NCBI GenBank assembly: GCA_019456225.1 | Contig: VRUI01000041.1 | Location: 1-43,633 of the forward strand | Source: Planctomycetota bacterium | GTDB lineage: Bacteria > Planctomycetota > Phycisphaerae > Sedimentisphaerales > Anaerohalosphaeraceae | DNA length: 43,633 nt | Direction: 5' to 3' | In this document: positions 33,343-41,884 of the stretch, one piece after another | Layout of the letters: each line of letters begins with the position of its first letter | How positions within the stretch are numbered: the stretch's first letter is position 1 | Notes under the pieces: model-generated | The model's database searches: none | Seen by the model: the letters and a program-made list of their open reading frames with translations, nothing else | What the model was told of the DNA's origin: nothing | Program-made: the position numbers and the translations under genes

Positions 33343-34680
33343 TTACTTCCATACTTCCTGCAGGTATTTAGCCAGCATTGAAGACTCTCTCGGTCCTACC
33401 ATGATCTCCCAGCCGGTAGCCTCTTCAAGCTTGCCGCTCATAACCGCGACATAGCCGGGGATTATCAGTTTACGATGTTTGACCTTATCTTCGACGCCGA
33501 GTTTGGTTATCGCATCGGCGACGGCTTTTTCATTGAGTTTGTCACCGGAATACGCGGTCAAGACACTCGTGCCCTCAGTATCAACAACGATGATATAGCA
33601 CGGAACTCTTGACGCCTCGACATCCGATTCGACGGTGTAATAGGTCAGCGAGAAATTCGTTGTAAAGATGACCGGAGAATTCTCGTCTGGCTCGCCGATT
33701 TCATACATTTTCGGTTCAACCTGGATAGGCTTCTGCGGATCGCTGTAAACGTTCATCACAGCAGTAAGCATTGGCAAGAGCGCGAACGGCTCAACTGTAT
33801 CGAGTATCACAATGCCGCTATACTTGCAGGCAAGGGCAATACCAGAGGCAGACTGCTCGGCTGCGTCACCTTCGCTAACGACTGAAAGTGTCGGATAACC
33901 CAAAGGCCTGAAAACTTTCTTAAGCGACAAAACACGTGCCTCGGTCAAGGATCTGAGTTCTTGTTCCAGACTCATCCCTTCAAAGGAAAGTACAATATCT
34001 TCAACGCCTAGTCCGGCGAGTTTTTCTGTAAGGTCTACAAGGTCTTTAAGCGAGCTTGCTTTAGCAACGACAGGACATTTGCTGTCGTTTGCGATTTTTG
34101 CCATTGCCTCTGCGTTATCAGCTGTCGCCGATGCGATCAAAGGTTTGCTGGCTGCTGTCTTGGCAACCGCAGCCGCCATCGCGTCGGCGCTGTCGGAACA
34201 AAGGATAAGTGCCAGATCGCTCGACTCATCGGCTTTTGCCGCCGCCGCCGCAAACGCATCAGCATCTCCGCTGTCGTTTACTACCGCAATAGCCCGGACA
34301 CCGATCTTACATCCGACCCGCTCAAACTGCAGGCCGCTTACAGTGTCTATGCGTTTTTGCAACTCATCGCCGGCCAGTTTATCCGAGACGGTTACAGCGA
34401 TAATCGTAGGGCTGTAAAATTTCTCGTCATGACGGAACAGGACGGTCTCCTGACCTGCCTGGACCTGGGTTTCCCCGGTCCCGAAAGTTATCTGACGCAT
34501 TGGCGGAGCCGCAGCCGCAGAAAGCGATTCTTTCGCCTCGTCAGAAGCACAAGGGCAATCGTCCAGTTTGGCCTTTTTCTGGGCCAGTTGCATTGCAAAT
34601 GCCAGACATGTCGGCTTGCCGCATTTTTTACAGTTTGTTTTTGGGAGAAGTTTAAAAATCTCTAGTCCAGTAAGAGCCAT
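33343..34680 (-). CDS. acsC: corrinoid/iron-sulfur protein large (gamma) subunit
   Basis: 445 residues from the ATG at 34680. That start is chosen because AAGGAA abuts the alternative ATG at 34686, and because MALTGLEIFKLLPKTNC is the conserved AcsC beginning. The N-terminal [4Fe-4S] motif is CKKCGKPTC followed 16 residues on by DDCPC. The TIM-barrel middle (LCSDSADAMAAAVAKTA, KCPVVAKASSLKDLVDLTE, DIVLSFEGMSLEQELRSL) is followed by a C-terminal corrinoid-binding domain (IIVVDTEGTSVLTAYSGDKL). It carries the methyl group as methyl-Co(III) between AcsE and AcsB. It lies 163 bases after acsB. Confidence 0.94.
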   Translation of the reverse strand: MALTGLEIFKLLPKTNCKKCGKPTCLAFAMQLAQKKAKLDDCPCASDEAKESLSAAAAPPMRQITFGTGETQVQAGQETVLFRHDEKFYSPTIIAVTVSDKLAGDELQKRIDTVSGLQFERVGCKIGVRAIAVVNDSGDADAFAAAAAKADESSDLALILCSDSADAMAAAVAKTAASKPLIASATADNAEAMAKIANDSKCPVVAKASSLKDLVDLTEKLAGLGVEDIVLSFEGMSLEQELRSLTEARVLSLKKVFRPLGYPTLSVVSEGDAAEQSASGIALACKYSGIVILDTVEPFALLPMLTAVMNVYSDPQKPIQVEPKMYEIGEPDENSPVIFTTNFSLTYYTVESDVEASRVPCYIIVVDTEGTSVLTAYSGDKLNEKAVADAITKLGVEDKVKHRKLIIPGYVAVMSGKLEEATGWEIMVGPRESSMLAKYLQEVWK

Positions 34681-34809
34681 AACCATTTCCTTTTCAGTTA
34701 CGCGGATTCAACCTGCAAAGCAAAGCCAAATCCAGTATTGTTATCCTGTTAATATTAACATTTTAGTTTCAGTTACTTCCACAAGTTAACTTCAACTTTC
34801 TATCTGCCG

Positions 34810-34839
34810 CTTGTCACTTTTTACCTGTCACTTGTCACC
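34810..34839. repeat. short direct repeats in the acsB-acsC gap
   Basis: Three degenerate units around TGTCACTT occur within 34810-34839, in the 163-base gap between acsB and acsC. There is no hairpin of note. The rest of the gap (34687-34809) shows nothing else. Confidence 0.35.
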
Positions 34840-34843
34840 AGTT

Positions 34844-37030
34844 TTAGAACATTGAGTCCATAGTCATCGCCGGGTGACCGTTTGCGCTGATCACTTCGAC
34901 AACTTCTTCTTCGGTTACCGCATTTGTCTCGTCAGCTATCTGGGTTACGAATTTTTCACCGTCGAGTCCCATTTCATTGGCCTTAGCGATAAGTTCGTCT
35001 TTGATCTCTTCTTTCAGTGCGGCCGGCATCCAGACTATACGTTGAATTCCGCCTTCCGCCGAGATGAATTTTTTCGACGCGATGTAATATTTCGAATGCC
35101 CAATGAATCCCGGCACCTGGTTTCCGCCGCCGACGGTTCCTGCCAGTGTAGAGAATTTCATGCCGCAAGGAGTCATGTCTGCAAACTCACGACCGACGAT
35201 CATGATCCCGTTAGTCGACGGCAGCAGGGCGGAGATGCACTCAAAACAACCGCAGCTGGTCATAGGGTCTTCGATCATTGAATACGCGCTCATCTTTTCG
35301 ATCTTACCCTGCGAAGCCGAGTTTATAAACTCATTGACCTTTTCCCATTGGCCAAGCTTGTTATCGACAGGTGCTCCTTTGCTGATAGGCTGGTTAGGCC
35401 CGGTAGGTGTTATTTCAAACGCCGCACGTCCGTCAAGCCACGTATAAGCACCGCAAAGACCGCTTCTTTCCGGGGTGATCACACACACGTGTGTCGGGGC
35501 AAAACTCTGACAAAGCGTACACGAATAAAACGTATCGACACTTTCGTCCGTCATGTCGGCAAGCCTTGCATTGCGAGCAGTATAAATCGCCAGTGCTTCT
35601 TCACGAAGTTTCAGAACCTCTTCTTCACCCGTATAGATTTTGACCTGCACTTTATCGACGATAGCTGAATACTGGTCATGCAGCATTCCATGAAGAATAG
35701 TTCCGAGATGGGCGATCTTAAAGCCTGCTTTAACCGCCTCGATACCCAGACGTACCCAGATAATGTCACGCTGGCCCATGTGCCAGATTCCCGACGCTTC
35801 ATTGATGAAAGTATGGAACTGTCTTTCGAGAACAGGCTCAAAATCAGACTGCATCTTTCTGCCCGAAACCTCAGCAACAATAGCAAGAGGAAGTTTTGCT
35901 CCAACTTCGACAGAATCAACCTCAGGCCCGAACACTTCAACCTTACCGTCTTCAACTTCGGAATTATCAAGCATCTTAAGCAATTCAAACGCAGGTGTCC
36001 TTTGGCCGCCGAATTCAACGTACATCTCATCCTTGCGAATTCTTTCACCCTCAAACGCCGGGCTGTAAGCTACGGGGATATCTATTTCAGATATCTTGAT
36101 CTTAAGACCGCGAACTTCGATACATTTTTCAACAATGCTCTCATGAGGAATATTAGAAACGACATGTTCGTATGTACATACGCCGGTCGGAAGGATTTCC
36201 GGAATATCGGTATCGGCAATTACCGGGAAGCCAAAGTTAATAGCACCCGCTGCCGTAGCATACCATCGGTCGGTTACTTCACCCAAAGCCATTACGAATG
36301 CGAACACCCTGTCTTTGTTATAGATAAGATTGCGATGGAAATCGCCGCACTGAACACCGCCAAAACTCAATGCCGCCCTGGCCGCAAATCCAAGAGCGTA
36401 TACTGCTGCTGTAATATCTTTGCCGAAAGGAACAAGTCTTGTTTCCCAGCCAAGCTGTATCCCGCCTTCGACGAGCTGCTCGGACATTGTTGTGCCGTTA
36501 GTTTCACCGGCCATGAATACGTACAGGCTTCTTTCCTGGCATTTCAGGGCAATATCGACTGCCGTTTGAACATCCGGTGCCGCACCTACGATAGCCGCAA
36601 AACCCGGAGCAGAACCGTCTACGAACTGAATGCCTCTTTCGCGAAGGATCAGGTCGTCGGCAGCACCAAGCCAGATACCGCTAACAGGATCAGGCCCAAC
36701 AAGGTACTTGCACGCTTCGATAATTTCCTCGGCGAACAAAGCTGCCATACCGGCATCGAGAGCAGGGCCCAGATACGGAGTCCACACATTTTCATCGACA
36801 TGCGGCGGAAGCAGACCGTCAATCTCTACGAGGACTGTTTCCATATCGGCGACAGTCGAAACCTCAATCCCGAGCATCGAATAAATAACCGGCAAACAAT
36901 AAGCGGTATTTGGGAATTCGACCGGGCAATCTTTACCTTTTTCTTCAATGACCTTAGCCAGCATTTCGCGGGCCTCGTTGGCCAAGTCATAAGCACCGCG
37001 GATAGCGGCAGAAGCAATAATTCTTGACAT
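34844..37030 (-). CDS. acsB: acetyl-CoA synthase catalytic subunit
   Basis: 728 residues, matching the bacterial (Moorella-type) alpha subunit of about 729 rather than the shorter archaeal form, because the N-terminal CODH-contacting domain is present (SAAIRGAYDLANEAREMLAK). The A-cluster ligands are visible: the [4Fe-4S] cysteines in YSCTLCQSFAPTHVC and GLCGAYTW (about residues 507-530) and the Ni-binding C-G-C in SCGCFEC (about 595-600). Near the C-terminus FADMTPCGMKFSTLAGTVGG and HSKYYIASKKF are also conserved. It makes acetyl-CoA from CO, a methyl group and CoA. AGGAG precedes the ATG; the gene follows cooS by 37 bases. Confidence 0.96.
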   Translation of the reverse strand: MSRIIASAAIRGAYDLANEAREMLAKVIEEKGKDCPVEFPNTAYCLPVIYSMLGIEVSTVADMETVLVEIDGLLPPHVDENVWTPYLGPALDAGMAALFAEEIIEACKYLVGPDPVSGIWLGAADDLILRERGIQFVDGSAPGFAAIVGAAPDVQTAVDIALKCQERSLYVFMAGETNGTTMSEQLVEGGIQLGWETRLVPFGKDITAAVYALGFAARAALSFGGVQCGDFHRNLIYNKDRVFAFVMALGEVTDRWYATAAGAINFGFPVIADTDIPEILPTGVCTYEHVVSNIPHESIVEKCIEVRGLKIKISEIDIPVAYSPAFEGERIRKDEMYVEFGGQRTPAFELLKMLDNSEVEDGKVEVFGPEVDSVEVGAKLPLAIVAEVSGRKMQSDFEPVLERQFHTFINEASGIWHMGQRDIIWVRLGIEAVKAGFKIAHLGTILHGMLHDQYSAIVDKVQVKIYTGEEEVLKLREEALAIYTARNARLADMTDESVDTFYSCTLCQSFAPTHVCVITPERSGLCGAYTWLDGRAAFEITPTGPNQPISKGAPVDNKLGQWEKVNEFINSASQGKIEKMSAYSMIEDPMTSCGCFECISALLPSTNGIMIVGREFADMTPCGMKFSTLAGTVGGGNQVPGFIGHSKYYIASKKFISAEGGIQRIVWMPAALKEEIKDELIAKANEMGLDGEKFVTQIADETNAVTEEEVVEVISANGHPAMTMDSMF

Positions 37031-37067
37031 ATGATAAATCTCCTATTCTATTTAAGGTCGGCGATTA

Positions 37068-38999
37068 TTATAATTCCAACGCCCGACGTTCTTCCATTGT
37101 GTAAAGTTTTCGTTCCTGCTTATCGCTTAATCCGAGCGCGTCGCGTTTGCTTTCGATATGGGCCAGCATCAGTTCAGCTGCCTTGATAGGGTCATTTTCC
37201 AATCCCCACTTACCGCCGAAATCCTCTTCGATTCCGCCAAGCAGGTAATTAGCAACATTTTCACTGCCCATATATTGGAAAAGGTCTTCGCCAAATATGA
37301 CATACACGCCGCTGGCGACAAAATACTGACCGATAGCCGTTGCTTTTTCGGTTACCGATTCCAGACACGCACCTGCAAGAGGCAGTTCGCTAAGATCTTC
37401 GCCAAGTCCGCCTTCAGCAACAATCTCAGAAGACGCCACAAGAAGTCGGCTGTTGTCAATACAGCTGCCGCATGCAAGGATCGGAGGCATACCGACAGTT
37501 TCGCAAACCTCTCTAAGCCCCTCACCAGCTAATTCTAACGCTTCCTTCGGGTGGAGCATCGCACACTTGCCGCATGCAACTGTTGCACATCCGGTAGTGA
37601 GCACAAGCACGTTTCGTTTGATCAATTCTTTGGACAATGCGATATGCGTTGAATCCATAGGCACCTTAGGATTGGTGCAGCCAACGATAGCAGCGATACC
37701 CCTGATCTTGCCGTTCATTATGTTATCGTTTAAAGGCCTGTAACTTGCCCTGAACCTTCCGCCGAGCATATATTTGATCGACTCGTTGGTAAAGCCCATA
37801 ACACCGGTTTCTTTTTCTTTGGGAATGTTAACATCGCCGCGATTCTTATAATTATCAATCGCCGCAATCACCATCTTTTTGGCCGTTTCCATAGCATTTT
37901 GTTCATCAAACGGAATATGTTCAACTCCAACCATTTCCGCCTGATGGGCAGTTGTAAACAGCTTCGTGTGGAATTTTTCCGCTACTTTGCCAATACCCTG
38001 CATAACGCACTGGACATCGACAGCCATCATTTCAATAGCACCCGTCGCGATAGCCAGTTCCTGACACATGAAATTACCGGCAATCGGCACACCATGTCGA
38101 ACCAGCATTTCGTTTGCAGTACAGCAAACGCCTGCAACGTTGATTCCTTTAGCACCTGCAGCCTTGGCTTTTTCAAGTATCTCAGGATCGTTAGCCGCAT
38201 CGACCATGATCTCGCTCATCAAAGGGTCGTGACCATGAACAATAATATTGACCTGATCGGAACTGATAACGCCAAGGTTTACCTCGCCTTTGCCGGGTGA
38301 AGGTGTTCCAAACAAAATATCCTGCAAATCGGTCGCAAGCATCGACCCGCCCCAACCATCTGCAAGTGCGGTTTTGCTGGCATGCCTGAGTAGACTCTTG
38401 TAATTCTGGTCGACGCCCATTGTGCTTCGATGCATCGCCTCGACAACTTCGCGGTCAATGGCACGGGGAGTAACACCTTGTTTCTCCCATATCTCCTGCC
38501 GCGGCTTTGGAGCACGCTTAACCATCAACTGGGTGCCTTCGCTTTTTCCGAATTCGCCAAGAGCGATCTTACCGACATCCTCAGCAATTTCATTATCGCT
38601 TCGATCTTTGGTTTCGACCTCAAGTTCCTTAGCCAGAACATGCAGTTTAACGCTGTCCTTAATGCGATAATCTTTCGCTTCGCCACGTGCAGCTGCAAGG
38701 AAAACCTCGGCAACTGTTCGCCCATGGTCGCTATGTGCGCTAGTACCGCCGGCTACTGCCCTGAGAAAGGCGCGGGCAACTATCGTATCAACATCCGCCC
38801 CGCAAACTCCGTGAGAAGCCTTCTTAGTGATGCGGCACGGTCCCATAGAGCATATACGGCAGCATACACCGCTTTTGCCGAAACCGCATTGCGGCTGCTG
38901 CTTTTCAAGCCGGTCCCATACGTTCTCAATACCGGCTTCATCCATAACATTTATCATCTTCTGTGCTGCTTTGTCAACACTACGTTTTTCTACATCCAT
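37068..38999 (-). CDS. cooS: anaerobic Ni-Fe CO dehydrogenase catalytic subunit
   Basis: 643 residues from the ATG at 38999; a GTG at 39011 overlaps the ribosome site GAGG and is rejected. Cluster D/B ligands are in CGFGKSGVCCRICSMGPC and CGADVDTIVAR. C-cluster and B-cluster-region residues are in IVHGHDPLMSE, INVAGVCCTANE, GCTNPKVPMDSTHI, VLTTGCATVACGKCAMLHP and ILACGSCIDNSR. It interconverts CO2 and CO and, with AcsB, channels CO to acetyl-CoA synthesis. The direct neighbour acsB indicates the CODH/ACS role rather than free CO oxidation. It follows cooC by 76 bases. Confidence 0.96.
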   Translation of the reverse strand: MDVEKRSVDKAAQKMINVMDEAGIENVWDRLEKQQPQCGFGKSGVCCRICSMGPCRITKKASHGVCGADVDTIVARAFLRAVAGGTSAHSDHGRTVAEVFLAAARGEAKDYRIKDSVKLHVLAKELEVETKDRSDNEIAEDVGKIALGEFGKSEGTQLMVKRAPKPRQEIWEKQGVTPRAIDREVVEAMHRSTMGVDQNYKSLLRHASKTALADGWGGSMLATDLQDILFGTPSPGKGEVNLGVISSDQVNIIVHGHDPLMSEIMVDAANDPEILEKAKAAGAKGINVAGVCCTANEMLVRHGVPIAGNFMCQELAIATGAIEMMAVDVQCVMQGIGKVAEKFHTKLFTTAHQAEMVGVEHIPFDEQNAMETAKKMVIAAIDNYKNRGDVNIPKEKETGVMGFTNESIKYMLGGRFRASYRPLNDNIMNGKIRGIAAIVGCTNPKVPMDSTHIALSKELIKRNVLVLTTGCATVACGKCAMLHPKEALELAGEGLREVCETVGMPPILACGSCIDNSRLLVASSEIVAEGGLGEDLSELPLAGACLESVTEKATAIGQYFVASGVYVIFGEDLFQYMGSENVANYLLGGIEEDFGGKWGLENDPIKAAELMLAHIESKRDALGLSDKQERKLYTMEERRALEL

Positions 39000-39053
39000 A
39001 AAAAACCTCACTAATAATTTAGTACAATCAAACTATCCAAAATTTAAACTTAG

Positions 39054-39090
39054 TCTCGGCCGTAGGCCGCATTCGTCATTCGTCATTAAC
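39054..39090. repeat. intergenic repeat with GGCC hairpin, copy 2
   Basis: CGGCC-GTA-GGCCG (39057-39069) with ATGACGA direct repeats on its minus-strand 5' side (39071-39090). It is the counterpart of 33262-33316, in the same orientation. The direct repeats overlap the last codons and the TGA stop of cooC. Confidence 0.5.
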
Positions 39091-39876
39091 TTCTAACATA
39101 TCAGTTAAAGCACCTTTCGCACCTCTGAGTTTCTCAACAAGTTCGGGACAAGCCTGGTAAGCACTTTTACGCTGCAGGTCTGCCTGCTGGATTTCGTTGG
39201 AATAACCGATATCTGCCAGAATGGGTAAATCCTTCAATTGTGACTTCACTTCTTCAAACTGATCGGCATTGGTAACCTTATTAATAATTGCCGCGATATA
39301 TTTAACACCAAGCTGCTTTGCCATCTGCGTTATATTTAAGGCCGTTTCAATACTCCGGCTCCCGGGCTCAACTACGATGACAAGAACATCAATGCCCAGA
39401 ATGCTGGCTCTTCCCATGCATTCAACCCCGGCATCAAGGTCAACAAAGATAACTTCCTGACGGTGCAGTATCGTATGACTCAGCAAAGCCTTAAGAAAAG
39501 CCCCCGCAGAGCACGCACACCCTTTACCAGCCGTCTTAATACCACCAAGAACCAGCAATTTAAGATTATCATCCCCAGCCTCTACGCAATATTCGTCAGG
39601 AAGGTCGCTAACTTCCGGATTAAGCTTAAAATAAGCACCGGTAGCATCACGCCCTGTCCCGGTACGTTCAGCTATCAAAGAAGTCATCTCGATCAGAGGT
39701 TTGGGACTTTGTTCGTAGGGTATGCCGAATGCATTGCATAAATTCGTATCCGGGTCCGCATCGACTGCGATAACGTCCAGTCCATCCTGAGCAAATAACT
39801 GTGCCAGAACTGCGCAAACCGTCGTTTTCCCTACTCCGCCTTTACCGCCTATTGCTATTTTTACACCTGTAAACAA
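39076..39876 (-). CDS. cooC: CO dehydrogenase maturation ATPase CooC
   Basis: 266 residues if it starts at the TTG at 39876, with AAAGG 7 bases upstream, just before the conserved VKIAIGGKGGVGKTT. An ATG at 39933 would add 19 residues with no family likeness. The Walker A is GGKGGVGKTT, then VIAVDADPDTNL, a C-x-C metal site in GKGCACSAGAF, Walker B EVIFVDLDAGVE and the VVEPGSRSIETA loop. It is a MinD-like ATPase that inserts nickel into CooS, and leads the operon directly ahead of cooS. The last residues fall in the GGCC/ATGACGA repeat. Confidence 0.88.
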   Translation of the reverse strand: MFTGVKIAIGGKGGVGKTTVCAVLAQLFAQDGLDVIAVDADPDTNLCNAFGIPYEQSPKPLIEMTSLIAERTGTGRDATGAYFKLNPEVSDLPDEYCVEAGDDNLKLLVLGGIKTAGKGCACSAGAFLKALLSHTILHRQEVIFVDLDAGVECMGRASILGIDVLVIVVEPGSRSIETALNITQMAKQLGVKYIAAIINKVTNADQFEEVKSQLKDLPILADIGYSNEIQQADLQRKSAYQACPELVEKLRGAKGALTDMLEVNDE

Positions 39877-40060
39877 ACAAACACCTTTATGTAATTTATA
39901 CGTAGTTGAAGTATCGTGGAAACTACGTACCATTATGGATAAAGTTCTTAATATTGCTATTGTGGTAAATACTTAATAATAACTAACAAATCAACTCTTG
40001 CTGAATCTGCAATAATTAAAAATAGAAGCATTTTGCTGCAAAAAACAATATAAATGCCTG

Positions 40061-40090
40061 ATTATAGAGCATTATTGACGGTTCAGACAA
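40061..40090 (-). promoter_or_regulatory. candidate promoter of the Wood-Ljungdahl operon
   Basis: On the minus strand, TTGTCT (40090-40085), 18 bases, TATAAT (40066-40061). It would give a 5' leader of roughly 180 bases before cooC. The gap 39877-40240 is AT-rich and otherwise holds no gene, riboswitch core or clear operator that I can recognise. Confidence 0.35.
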
Positions 40091-40240
40091 AAAAAACAGC
40101 AGGTTTGCGTTGCTTTCTTCTACTTTAGATATACCAACTTGACAATTACAGCTATTGCCGAGTTTCCTATTGTAATAGTAGTAATTCGTAAACACAAGGA
40201 CAATATGATATTTTGAGTTAATTATTGAGAATATCGATTC

Positions 40241-40840
40241 TTAAGAAGTTGACTGGATAATAGCGTCAACAACCAAATTCACAGTCGCCTGTAGTGAGTC
40301 GAGGGGTAATTGCTTTGATACTGTTTCATCGAAAAGAATTGATGCCCTGGCTCTGAATTCATCATCTCTGGCCCAAACAATAAACGTAATCTTAACCCGC
40401 GGAAGTACTTGCAATTCAATCGAAGCATCGCCAAAATCACATTTTTCAGCCCCCAAGCCCTCAATCGCCGAATAAAGCAGTTCAGGATTCGCCCCGAACA
40501 CATCTTCCAGCTTAGCCGTCGGCAGAACATGCGGACCGCGGAAAAAGAAGGCTCCCCCGGGAAGCGACTCAGCTTTGACCGGTTTTTTTGACGGAGGCAA
40601 TTGACTCGAGTTGATCAGATAGCTCAGGATGCAAAGCTGCTCGATAAAACCAGCTTTTACACTATCAGTTCCCGGTTGCAGCCGAGAAATATCCCTTTTC
40701 TCCATCTCAACCAAATACTCGCTCTTTAGCATTGTAATAATATGGCTGTCAGTCTCACAGCAATAGCTGCATATCGCTCTTTCGGCAGTATCCTGCCGGT
40801 CAAGTTTTAATAATTGATGCCAAAGTAATTCGTGAAACAT
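40241..40840 (-). CDS. DUF3786 protein
   Basis: 199 residues, GGAAAG before the ATG. The C-terminal half matches DUF3786: LPGGAFFFRGPHVLP, then FGDASIELQVLPRVKITFIV, WARDDEFRARASILFDE and KQLPLDSLQATVNLVVDAII. The N-terminal part carries C-x2-CC and other Cys (AICSYCCETDS). Function is unknown; the family occurs in anaerobes, often with corrinoid and methyl-transfer genes. Here it stands just upstream of the CODH/ACS operon in the same direction, with 364 bases between, so an accessory role in C1 metabolism is plausible. Confidence 0.75.
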   Translation of the reverse strand: MFHELLWHQLLKLDRQDTAERAICSYCCETDSHIITMLKSEYLVEMEKRDISRLQPGTDSVKAGFIEQLCILSYLINSSQLPPSKKPVKAESLPGGAFFFRGPHVLPTAKLEDVFGANPELLYSAIEGLGAEKCDFGDASIELQVLPRVKITFIVWARDDEFRARASILFDETVSKQLPLDSLQATVNLVVDAIIQSTS

Positions 40841-40943
40841 TTCTTTCCTTTCTGATAAGCCTGCCGGTGTATCTTACCGTTACCGGCAGTATTTTACCAG
40901 AGTTTACTCAATTAATATTTATACTCTTTGCATTGAAGAACAA

Positions 40944-40972
40944 TTTTTGTTGAATTTTCGTAGTTTTATAAT
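40944..40972 (+). promoter_or_regulatory. weak promoter candidate of the zinc-ribbon/HD gene
   Basis: A perfect TATAAT (40967-40972) lies 51 bases before the ATG at 41024; the -35 region at the 17-base position (40944-40949) is only TTTTTG, and TTGTTG lies at a short 14-base spacing. Confidence 0.3.
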
Positions 40973-41023
40973 ACAGTACATTAAGTTTTAATCTGAATCG
41001 ATATTTTTATTGAGGGTTGACTC

Positions 41024-41716
41024 ATGGCAAAGTGCCCCGGTCAGGATCAGAGATTCTGGAAACCGAAAGATATTTTTGAGATCAGTTGCCCCGACTGTTC
41101 CACTGCGATAGAGTTCTGGAAAGACGATCCGCAGGTCAAATGTCCCGGCTGCCAAAAGATGATTACAAATCCCAAGCTGGATATTAGTTGCGCCAAGTGG
41201 TGCAAATATGCCAAAGAATGCCTGGGCATTTCTTCCGTTAACGCCGATAGCGTTTTGTGCAATACCCTGGTTGTTGATATGAAAAGCATATGCCAGAACG
41301 ACCGGCAAAGGATAGATCATGCCTCTGAAACACTCAAATACGCTGAGATGATACAGCCCCAGGAAGGCGGAAATCCACTCATAGTAAAAGCGGCCGCGAT
41401 TCTTTACGATGTCGACGCGAGCGCAAATCCCGACGATCCCAATAGCCCCATCCTTGCAAGGCAAGTATTAGTAAAGCACGGAGTCGATGCTGATCTCATT
41501 GACAATATTTCTCAAATAATCAACGCCTGCCGCAACGCAATTGAAGTTGACTCGGTCGAATTTAAAATTGTCGCAGATGCACATCTCCTTGCGATATATT
41601 ATGAAAGATTTGCCGGAAAAAGCAGAAAAGAAATCGAAGAAGCAATCGACAAAACATTCAAAACTCAGCAGGGAAAGCAATTAGCAAGACAGTTGTTAAT
41701 AACAACTTACACATAA
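41024..41716 (+). CDS. zinc-ribbon protein with degenerate HD domain
   Basis: 230 residues, GAGGG before the ATG. N-terminal zinc ribbon CPDC...CPGC (about residues 23-45), followed by CAKWCKYAKECLG, another Cys-rich knuckle. The rest follows the plan of HD-domain phosphohydrolases found in anaerobes near C1 genes (RIDHASETLKYAEMI, then IVKAAAILYDVDA), but the His-Asp doublet that names the domain reads Tyr-Asp, and the later His-rich helix reads IINACRNA. The metal site is therefore probably lost and the protein may bind rather than hydrolyse a nucleotide. It is divergent from the DUF3786 gene, with 183 bases between them. Confidence 0.65.
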   Translation: MAKCPGQDQRFWKPKDIFEISCPDCSTAIEFWKDDPQVKCPGCQKMITNPKLDISCAKWCKYAKECLGISSVNADSVLCNTLVVDMKSICQNDRQRIDHASETLKYAEMIQPQEGGNPLIVKAAAILYDVDASANPDDPNSPILARQVLVKHGVDADLIDNISQIINACRNAIEVDSVEFKIVADAHLLAIYYERFAGKSRKEIEEAIDKTFKTQQGKQLARQLLITTYT

Positions 41717-41884
41717 GTCTCTTAATCGCAGTAACTTATGTCCCTTTCTCCAGGTTTTCGGTCAGTTTGAGAAATAAATGTATCAGACCATGCGTTGTAT
41801 ACTATTGTCGTCTTTGCATTTTAAATCCAGAATCGGAAAATTAACATGAAAGTATCTTAATACACTATTGACGGGGAGTATCAT

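Noticed and set aside
34079-34417. Long plus-strand reading frames within acsC, acsB and cooS
   Set aside because: They are antisense shadows of clearly recognisable conserved genes and have no motifs of their own.
40139-40170. TTGACA on the plus strand in the gap before the DUF3786 gene
   Set aside because: No acceptable -10 box at 16-18 bases, and the next plus-strand gene is almost 0.9 kb away.
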